From contig JBITAG010000007.1 in NCBI GenBank assembly GCA_044439985.1, positions 1-10,965 of the forward strand: DNA of 10,965 bases. The letters run 5' to 3'. Below are positions 1 through 5,271 of this stretch, one piece after another. Each line of letters begins with the position of its first letter. Positions within the stretch are counted from its first letter, which is position 1. The DNA comes from JAJRXR01 sp044439985 (GTDB lineage Bacteria > Planctomycetota > Phycisphaerae > Phycisphaerales > UBA1924). Both the position numbers and the translations under genes were made by a program. The notes beneath the pieces were generated by a model. The model worked only from the letters and a program-made list of their open reading frames with translations, was not told the DNA's origin and searched no databases.

Positions 1-1074
1 GAGGCCTTCGCCCACTTCGGGCAATGGTCCTTTGAGATCGACCATCTCCTGCGCGCCGCGCAGCGCATGTCGGCCGGCGAGCAGTTCTGGGTGCTGCTGG
101 CGATGCTCGCGGGCTTCGCGGTGAAGGTGCCCGTCTTCCCGGTGCACACCTGGCTCCCGCTGGCGCACACCGAGGCGCCCACCGCCGGCTCGGTGATCCT
201 GGCGGGGGTGCTGCTCAAGCTGGGGACGTACGGCATCTTCCGATTCGCGCTCATGATGGCGCCCGCGGCGGTCGTCGAGTACGCCCCCGAGATCGCCGTC
301 CTCGCGATCATCGGCATCGTCTACGCCGGCCTGATCTGCTGGGTGCAGGACGACATCAAGAAGCTCGTCGCGTACAGCTCGGTGAGCCACCTGGGCTTCT
401 GCGTGCTCGGGCTCGTGGCGCTCAACACGTCGGGGATGACCGGCTCGGTGCTCTACATGCTCAGCCACGGGTTCTCGACCGGCGCCCTCTTCCTGATGAT
501 CGGGTTCATGTACGAGCGTTACCACACCCGCGACATGCGCCAGGTGGGGGGGCTCGCTCGCAAGATGCCCGTCTGGTCCGTCTTCATGGTCTTCTTCACG
601 ATGGCCTCGGTCGGCCTGCCCGGGCTCAACGGGTTCCCGAGCGAGCTGCTCTGCCTGATCGGGACGTTCCAGTCCGACGCGGGCTGGGTCGCCTCGGGCG
701 AGCCGGGGGCGCAGGGCGGGACGCTGGGGCCGTGGTACGCCGCGATCGCCGGCACGGGCATGATCGTCGCGGCGATCTACCTGCTCTACATGGTCGGGCG
801 GATCTGCTTCGGCCCGCTGCGTGAGCCGGCGCACCACCACGACGACGACTCGGCTCCCCTGCCCACCGACCTCTCGGCCCGGGAGATCTCCGCACTCATC
901 CCCCTCGCGATCGCCTGCCTTGCCTTCGGGCTCTACCCCAAGAGCCTGATCCAGGGCATCGAGGCGCCCGTGAACGCGACCCAGCAGTGGGTCATGGAAC
1001 ACGGCATGAACGCCCAGACCATCCCCGCGGCGGAGCACGCCCGCGCGCAAACCGCTGAGGAGGCGCGTCCGTGA
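1..1074 (+). CDS. nuoM: NADH-quinone oxidoreductase subunit M (NuoM), 5' end cut by window
   Basis: This is an antiporter-like, proton-pumping membrane subunit of respiratory complex I. The frame is open from base 1, so the start lies upstream, and 357 C-terminal residues are visible. The lysine of FAVKVPVFPVHTWLP (window residue 42), the lysine of GVLLKLGTYG (residue 73) and the glutamate of GFPSELLCL (residue 215) have spacings of 31 and 142. These equal the spacings of the channel residues K234, K265 and E407 of the E. coli protein as I recall them. The AHTEAPTAGSVILAG and KKLVAYSSVSHLGF stretches are also typical of NuoM rather than NuoL or NuoN. Several hydrophobic helices follow, ending with LIPLAIACLAFGLYPKSLI. 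The tail (about 60 residues) is polar. The stop overlaps the nuoN start by 4 bases (GTGA), which indicates an operon with coupled translation. Confidence 0.96.
   Translation, partial: EAFAHFGQWSFEIDHLLRAAQRMSAGEQFWVLLAMLAGFAVKVPVFPVHTWLPLAHTEAPTAGSVILAGVLLKLGTYGIFRFALMMAPAAVVEYAPEIAVLAIIGIVYAGLICWVQDDIKKLVAYSSVSHLGFCVLGLVALNTSGMTGSVLYMLSHGFSTGALFLMIGFMYERYHTRDMRQVGGLARKMPVWSVFMVFFTMASVGLPGLNGFPSELLCLIGTFQSDAGWVASGEPGAQGGTLGPWYAAIAGTGMIVAAIYLLYMVGRICFGPLREPAHHHDDDSAPLPTDLSAREISALIPLAIACLAFGLYPKSLIQGIEAPVNATQQWVMEHGMNAQTIPAAEHARAQTAEEARP
1056..1063 (+). promoter_or_regulatory. Ribosome binding site for nuoN
   Basis: TGAGGAGG ends 7 bases before the GTG at 1071. It is a near-perfect Shine-Dalgarno sequence inside the last codons of nuoM and settles the choice of a non-ATG start. 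Confidence 0.8.
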
Positions 1075-2636
1075 TCGAGAAGATCGCCTACCTCTGGCCC
1101 GAGATCGCCCTCTTCCTGACCACCTGCGTGGTCATGGTCATCGGGTTGAGCAAGAGCCTGGAGATCCGCAAGACGTGCGCCTGGGTCTGCGCCGTCGGGC
1201 TCGTCATCGCCGCGGCCCTTTCGATCAACAGCCCGAGCGCGAACCCGGACTCGCTCTTCCCCCTCTGGATCCCGTTCTTCAAGCTCATGATCTCGCTCGT
1301 CGGGCTCGGCCTGCTGCTGGTCGTGATCGGGACTGTGGACCGCCGGCTCGAGGAACGCATCGCCGCGGGCAAGGCGATCTACAGCGCCATGTACGCGACG
1401 CGCGCCGAGTTCTACGCCTTCTTCCTCTTCAGCCTCACCGGGCTGATGCTCTGCGCCTCCGCGGATGACCTGATCTGGCTCTTCCTCGCCCTCGAGCTGA
1501 CCAGCCTGCCGACCTACATGATGGTCGTCATCTCCACCCGCGGCACGCGGAGCCAGGAGGCGGGGGTCAAGTACTTCTTCCTCGGCGCCCTCGGCGCCGC
1601 GATCTTCCTCTACGGCTTCAGCCTGCTCTACGGCGCCGCGGGCACGACGAGCCTGCGGGGCATCGCCGATTCGTTCGCCTCCGACGGCGTGAGCACGCTC
1701 GCGATGGCGGGCCTGCTCGTCTCGGTGCTGGGCGTTTCGTTCAAGATCGCCGCCGTGCCGATGCACTTCTACACCGCGGACGTCTACCAGGGCGCCGCCT
1801 CCCCCGTCTCCGCCTTCCTCGCCTTTGTCCCCAAGACCGCGGGGTTCATCGCGATCCTGCTCCTCGCCGGGACGGCGGGGTGGACGCACCACGGGGGGCA
1901 GCTCCCCGAGGCCCTGCACTGGATGCTCTGGGTCGTCGCCGCCGTCACCATGACCCTCGGCAACGTCCTCGCCCTCCTCCAGACCTCGGTCAAGCGGGTG
2001 CTCGCCTACTCCTCGATCGCCCACTCCGGGTACATGCTCGTGGGCGTCATCGCCGGTCCGGGCGAAGCGGGTGGCCCGTTCTGGCAGAACGGCATCGCGG
2101 CGGTCCTCTTCTACCTGCTCAGCTACGGCGTGATGAACCTCGGCGCGTTCGCGGTCATCGCCAGCATCGAGCGAGCCAACGGGGAGGAGGGGGAGAACTT
2201 CGACGACCTGCGCGGGCTCTGCTCGCGCTGCCCGATCCTGGGCTGGTCGATGGTGCTCTCCTGCCTGAGCCTGCTCGGCCTGCCCCCGCTGCTCGGGTTC
2301 CTCGGCAAGTTCGGCCTCTTCACCTCGGGCATCAGCGCCGGGCACCTCCCCCTGGTGATCATCCTCGGCCTGAACTCCGCGATCGCGGCGTTCTATTACC
2401 TCAAGATCGTTGCCACCGTCGCCCTCGACAAGCCCACCGGGGACCACGCGGGGTACGTCATCGACCGCGTCCGTTCGCGTCGCGTCGCGGCGTTGCTCTC
2501 GGGCCTGGGGGTGGTGGTCCTGATCGCGATCGGGCAGGAGCTGATGACCGCCTCCACCGAGGCCTCGACCTTCGCCGGCCCCGTGCCGACCCACCCGGTC
2601 GAGCACGCCAGCCTCGAGGCGCCGACGGATCACTGA
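1071..2636 (+). CDS. nuoN: NADH-quinone oxidoreductase subunit N (NuoN)
   Basis: This antiporter-like membrane subunit of complex I has 521 residues, close to the usual NuoN length. Residues matching the proton-channel set can be placed: E142 in LALELTSLPTYM, K225 in GVSFKIAAVPMHFY, K255 in AFVPKTAGF and K413 in GFLGKFGLF. These correspond to E133, K217, K247 and K395 of E. coli. SVKRVLAYSSIAHSGYMLVG (residues 306-325) is another family signature. About 14 hydrophobic segments span the protein, and the last 35 residues are polar. The start is GTG at 1071, preferred because TGAGGAGG lies 7 bases upstream, the overlap with nuoM is 4 bases, and the first helix (YLWPEIALFLTTCVVMVIGL) would be lost from the next in-frame ATG. 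It is probably the last gene of the nuo operon, since the next gene lies on the opposite strand with no gap. Confidence 0.96.
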   Translation: MIEKIAYLWPEIALFLTTCVVMVIGLSKSLEIRKTCAWVCAVGLVIAAALSINSPSANPDSLFPLWIPFFKLMISLVGLGLLLVVIGTVDRRLEERIAAGKAIYSAMYATRAEFYAFFLFSLTGLMLCASADDLIWLFLALELTSLPTYMMVVISTRGTRSQEAGVKYFFLGALGAAIFLYGFSLLYGAAGTTSLRGIADSFASDGVSTLAMAGLLVSVLGVSFKIAAVPMHFYTADVYQGAASPVSAFLAFVPKTAGFIAILLLAGTAGWTHHGGQLPEALHWMLWVVAAVTMTLGNVLALLQTSVKRVLAYSSIAHSGYMLVGVIAGPGEAGGPFWQNGIAAVLFYLLSYGVMNLGAFAVIASIERANGEEGENFDDLRGLCSRCPILGWSMVLSCLSLLGLPPLLGFLGKFGLFTSGISAGHLPLVIILGLNSAIAAFYYLKIVATVALDKPTGDHAGYVIDRVRSRRVAALLSGLGVVVLIAIGQELMTASTEASTFAGPVPTHPVEHASLEAPTDH

Positions 2637-3674
2637 TCAGTCGTCGTTCCCGCCCTCGTCCGAGTCCCGCCCCCGTTTGCCCGTGACACCGACCTGGAAG
2701 ACCAGGCCGATCGCCGCGGCGACCCCCCAGACAATCGCCCACGTGGGCGCCGGCTGATCGAGCACCGCGTGGCTCGATGCGCCGTAGCTGTCGGCGAGCA
2801 TCAACCCACAACCGATCACGATCGCCGACCCGCCCATCGAGCTGATGAGCGCGGCCGAGCGGTTCGGCGCCACCAGCCCGAAGAGCAGCCCCGCCGCCAG
2901 CCCCGCGAGGCTTGACCCGAGCAGGAGCAGACGCTGACGAACCTCCAGCGCCGACCACTCACGCTCGATCGCCCGCCCCGTCTTGGTGAGAAAGACGCTC
3001 GACTTCTCCGCGGCGTCGGCCAGCTGCGCCCTGGCGGCGCTCATGTCGAACCCGGCGCGTTCGGCCTGGTCGAGCCCGTCGTCGATCGCCTCCTGGCCGC
3101 GCGACTCGGTCCACGCCCGGGCCTCGTCGAGGGCCGAGGTCGTCACCATGTCACGAATGGTGGGGGACTCGCCGGCCTCCGCCGGCTCGTCGATCGTCTC
3201 CATGTACGCCTGGTCCACGCCCTCCTCGCCGGGGATCTGCTCCGCGGGCGCGGCGCCGATGAAGATCAGCCCCGCCAGGGCCCCGACGCCCGCGAAGACC
3301 AGCCCGGCGCCGATCGCCATCGCGGCGCGGAACAGCGCCACCGAGAGCAGCAGCCCGAGCAGTCCCCCGGCGACGAGTCCGAGTTGTTCAGGAGACACCG
3401 TGGGCAGCGAGGCCCACCCCGTCTCGATGGGGTCCATCCCCGTCAGGGGGACGAGGATGACCCCGAGGAAGGCCCCCAGCGCCGTGCCCAGCACGCCGAA
3501 GGAGAGCCGCAGCACGCGTCCCCCGACCAGCCAGAGCACCAGCCCGGCCATCAGGCCCGCGAGGGCCACGACCCGGGCCTCGCTCCCCAGCGCCTGGGCG
3601 GCGCTCAGTCCCTCGACGCCTTCGGCGACCTGCGCCAGAAGCGGAATGCTGGGCGTGTACGACAGAACGGACAT
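2637..3674 (-). CDS. Hypothetical polytopic membrane protein (about 7 helices)
   Basis: I do not recognise a family for this 345-residue protein. There is no signal peptide; the first 33 residues are polar to mildly amphipathic. Likely transmembrane helices lie near residues 35-52, 56-78, 98-116, 119-141, 248-270, 274-294 and 311-331. The helices are rich in Gly and Ala. Between helices 4 and 5 is a soluble stretch of about 100 residues (143-245). It is acidic at first and then strongly helical (SAARAQLADAAEKSS onward), so it may form a coiled coil or amphipathic domain. The tail is charged and short. Start: the ATG at 3674 is preceded by AGGGAGAGG. The frame stays open much further upstream into pheA, but those residues are antisense to a known gene and are excluded. 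The gene converges on nuoN with no gap and diverges from pheA, so neither neighbour suggests a function. Confidence 0.75.
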   Translation of the reverse strand: MSVLSYTPSIPLLAQVAEGVEGLSAAQALGSEARVVALAGLMAGLVLWLVGGRVLRLSFGVLGTALGAFLGVILVPLTGMDPIETGWASLPTVSPEQLGLVAGGLLGLLLSVALFRAAMAIGAGLVFAGVGALAGLIFIGAAPAEQIPGEEGVDQAYMETIDEPAEAGESPTIRDMVTTSALDEARAWTESRGQEAIDDGLDQAERAGFDMSAARAQLADAAEKSSVFLTKTGRAIEREWSALEVRQRLLLLGSSLAGLAAGLLFGLVAPNRSAALISSMGGSAIVIGCGLMLADSYGASSHAVLDQPAPTWAIVWGVAAAIGLVFQVGVTGKRGRDSDEGGNDD

Positions 3675-3705
3675 CCTCTCCCTGATTGGGCCTCTCCGGC
3701 CCGCC
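3675..3705 (-). repeat. Imperfect direct repeat, copy A (includes RBS of the membrane-protein gene)
   Basis: On the plus strand this copy begins CCTCTCCCT and ends CCGGCCCGCC, with 12 bases between. Copy B at 3727-3754 has the same two ends with 9 bases between. Read on the minus strand, the AGGGAGAGG of this copy is the Shine-Dalgarno sequence immediately before the ATG at 3674. Confidence 0.6.
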
Positions 3706-3726
3706 ATTTTGCGCCCGTGGCCCGCC

Positions 3727-3754
3727 CCTCTCCCTATCGGCCTTCCGGCCCGCC
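3727..3754 (-). repeat. Imperfect direct repeat, copy B
   Basis: It has the same terminal blocks as copy A: CCTCTCCCT at 3727-3735 and CCGGCCCGCC at 3745-3754 on the plus strand. A third GGCCCGCC lies between the copies at 3719-3726. It sits in the divergent gap between the membrane-protein gene and pheA. It could be a regulatory duplication or simply a local duplication in GC-rich DNA. Confidence 0.55.
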
Positions 3755-3863
3755 GAGCATCGCCGGCCGATTCGTTCTGATGCCACGCCTCCGATCGGGC
3801 GATATCACCCCCTCCGTCCCCCCGGACTCGGACAGAGCCCCTGCACCCGGGAATGATGCCCCC

Positions 3864-5033
3864 ATGACCACGCCCCCGGACACTTCCGCCAACGACCAGG
3901 GCCCGAGCGAGACGCCCGAGCAGTCCGCCGCCCTCGACGCCCTGCGCGCCCGGATCGATGATCTCGACGCCCGCCTGGTGGAACTGCTCAACGAACGCGC
4001 CGGCCTGGTCGTCGAGGTGGGCAAGCTCAAACGGGGGGAGAACATCCCGATCTACGCGCCCCACCGCGAGGCCCAGGTCCTCGACCGGGTCCTCGCCCGC
4101 AGCAAGGGCCCGCTGCCCTCCCGGGCGATCGAGGCGATCTACAAGGAACTCATGAGCGGCTCGTTCGCCCTCGAGCAGCCCCTCCGCATCGGCTTCCTCG
4201 GGCCCCCCGGCTCCTACTCCCATGTCGTCGCCACCCGCCAGTTCGGGAGCAGCGTCGAGTACGACGACCTGCGTCAGATCGCCGGCGTGTTCACCGAGGT
4301 CCGGCGCGGGCACGTGGACTACGGGCTAGTCCCGATCGAGAACTCCACCGGGGGCGGCATCGTCGAGACCCACGACGCCTTCCTCGAGCACGCCGGGCAC
4401 GTGACGATCTACGGCGAGGCGCAGCTCGAGGTGCACCACGCCCTCCTGGCCAACTGCCCCCCCGATCAGATCCGACGCATCCACTCCAAGCCCGAGGTCT
4501 TCAGTCAGTGCCGCCACTGGCTCGCGACGCAGTTTCCCCAGGCCGAGCTGCGCCCCGCGGCCAGCTCGAGCAAGGCGGTGCAGACCGCGATCGAGGAGAA
4601 CAAGATCGCCAGCTCCATCGGCGCCGAGCCCGGCGCCGCCGCGATCGGGTCCGAGCTGGCGGGGAAGATCTACGGCCTGGAGACGCTCTTCGCGAAGATC
4701 GAGGACAAGCCGAACAACATCACCCGCTTCTTCATCATCTCGCAGCAGCACGCCAAGCGGTCGGGGGACGACAAGACCTCGATCATGTTCAACACCTCCG
4801 ACAAGCCCGGGGCGCTCGTCGAGGTGCTCAAGGTGCTCGAGCAGGCGGGGATCAACCTGTCGCACATCGACAAGCGCCCGAGTGGTCGGGAGAACTGGCA
4901 GTACACGTTCTTCATCGACGCCGCCGGACACCGCGAGGACCCCGCGATGCGGGGCGCGATCGAGGAGGCCTCGAAGCACTGCAAGGACCTGGTGGTGCTC
5001 GGGAGTTACCCACGTTCAACGCGGATTCTTTGA
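3864..5033 (+). CDS. pheA: Bifunctional chorismate mutase / prephenate dehydratase (P-protein)
   Basis: This cytoplasmic enzyme converts chorismate to prephenate and then to phenylpyruvate in phenylalanine synthesis. It has 389 residues, normal for the family. An AroQ chorismate mutase domain occupies about residues 22-107; R28, R45, K56 and R68 align with R11, R28, K39 and R51 of the E. coli enzyme. The prephenate dehydratase domain (about 107-295) begins RIGFLGPPGSYSH, contains VPIENSTGGGIVETHD and ends with the catalytic TRF motif at 287-289. An ACT domain (about 303-385) has GALVEVL and the HIDKRPSG segment, at the position where phenylalanine binds for feedback inhibition in this family. 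The ATG at 3864 is chosen because the mutase domain begins just after it. An in-frame ATG at 3780 would add 28 unconserved residues. No clear Shine-Dalgarno sequence precedes 3864. It stands alone, without other aromatic pathway genes. Confidence 0.95.
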   Translation: MTTPPDTSANDQGPSETPEQSAALDALRARIDDLDARLVELLNERAGLVVEVGKLKRGENIPIYAPHREAQVLDRVLARSKGPLPSRAIEAIYKELMSGSFALEQPLRIGFLGPPGSYSHVVATRQFGSSVEYDDLRQIAGVFTEVRRGHVDYGLVPIENSTGGGIVETHDAFLEHAGHVTIYGEAQLEVHHALLANCPPDQIRRIHSKPEVFSQCRHWLATQFPQAELRPAASSSKAVQTAIEENKIASSIGAEPGAAAIGSELAGKIYGLETLFAKIEDKPNNITRFFIISQQHAKRSGDDKTSIMFNTSDKPGALVEVLKVLEQAGINLSHIDKRPSGRENWQYTFFIDAAGHREDPAMRGAIEEASKHCKDLVVLGSYPRSTRIL

Positions 5034-5055
5034 CCGGTTCCAGCCTTCATCCCAA

Positions 5056-5088
5056 ATCTGGATATGCAGGGCAATTATTTGTCCAGAT
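5056..5088 (+). other. Inverted repeat / hairpin downstream of pheA
   Basis: ATCTGGA at 5056-5062 pairs perfectly with TCCAGAT at 5082-5088. One G-U and one A-U pair extend the stem to 9, leaving a 15-base loop. There is no T-run after it (CCGGGGGG follows), so it is not a canonical intrinsic terminator. It may be an operator-like palindrome or a transcript 3'-end structure. Confidence 0.5.
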
Positions 5089-5113
5089 CCGGGGGGTGAT
5101 CGGGTGTTTCCCC

Positions 5114-5141
5114 TTGATTCCCAATGGGTTCTGATTAGTCT
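5114..5141 (+). promoter_or_regulatory. Candidate sigma-70-type promoter for the peroxidase gene
   Basis: TTGATT (5114-5119) and TAGTCT (5136-5141) are separated by 16 bases. They resemble -35 and -10 hexamers and lie in the AT-richer part of the gap. Transcription would start near 5148, giving a leader of about 120 bases that contains the hairpin at 5149-5179. This is a pattern match only. Confidence 0.35.
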
Positions 5142-5148
5142 CAGAAGA

Positions 5149-5179
5149 CCGCCGTGGGCGCTCGCTCCGGACACGGCGG
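5149..5179 (+). other. Inverted repeat in the probable peroxidase leader
   Basis: CCGCCGTG (5149-5156) pairs perfectly with CACGGCGG (5172-5179) across a 15-base loop. It would fold in the 5' leader if the promoter at 5114-5141 is real. No known riboswitch is recognised. Confidence 0.45.
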
Positions 5180-5261
5180 AAAGACACACCTCCCGGTGAT
5201 CGCGATGCGTTCGATGTGTGATCGGCGCCTTGCCGGGGCCGGGTGATGCGGAGCGAAGGAC

Positions 5262-5267
5262 GAGGGA
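5262..5267 (+). promoter_or_regulatory. Ribosome binding site for the peroxidase gene
   Basis: GAGGGA ends 4 bases before the ATG at 5272, and AAGGA lies slightly further upstream (5256-5260). This supports the ATG over the in-frame GTG at 5218, which has no such site and would put 18 charged residues ahead of the signal peptide. Confidence 0.65.
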
Positions 5268-5271
5268 CGCT

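Larger units (their letters stand above)
5034..5271. other. Intergenic region between pheA and the peroxidase gene, AT-richer
   Basis: This 238-base gap is the longest in the window. The first ~110 bases are clearly richer in A and T than the surrounding coding DNA. It holds an inverted repeat at 5056-5088, a candidate promoter at 5114-5141, a second inverted repeat at 5149-5179, and three GTGATCG heptamers (starting at 5096, 5196 and 5218). I see no tRNA, recognised riboswitch or convincing small gene. No hairpin followed by a T-run marks a terminator for pheA. Confidence 0.6.

Noticed and set aside
933..2633. A 566-codon open frame antisense to nuoN.
   Set aside because: Its translation is low-complexity Glu/Arg/Gly/Asp with no domain, as expected when a GC-rich gene is read backwards. 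nuoN on the other strand has all its family residues.
3384..3863. Extension of pheA upstream to about 3384 or to the ATG at 3780.
   Set aside because: The extension overlaps the membrane-protein gene on the opposite strand and adds only Arg/Pro/Gly-rich, non-conserved sequence before the mutase domain.
3675..4313. Extension of the membrane-protein gene upstream of 3674, giving a 558-residue frame.
   Set aside because: The added residues are antisense to the start of pheA, and the ATG at 3674 has a ribosome site directly before it.
5056..5088. The hairpin after pheA as an intrinsic terminator.
   Set aside because: No T-run follows the stem; a G-run follows instead. It is listed only as an inverted repeat.
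5218..5271. GTG start at 5218 for the peroxidase.
   Set aside because: It would put 18 polar residues before the signal peptide and lacks a ribosome site; the ATG at 5272 has GAGGGA at good spacing.
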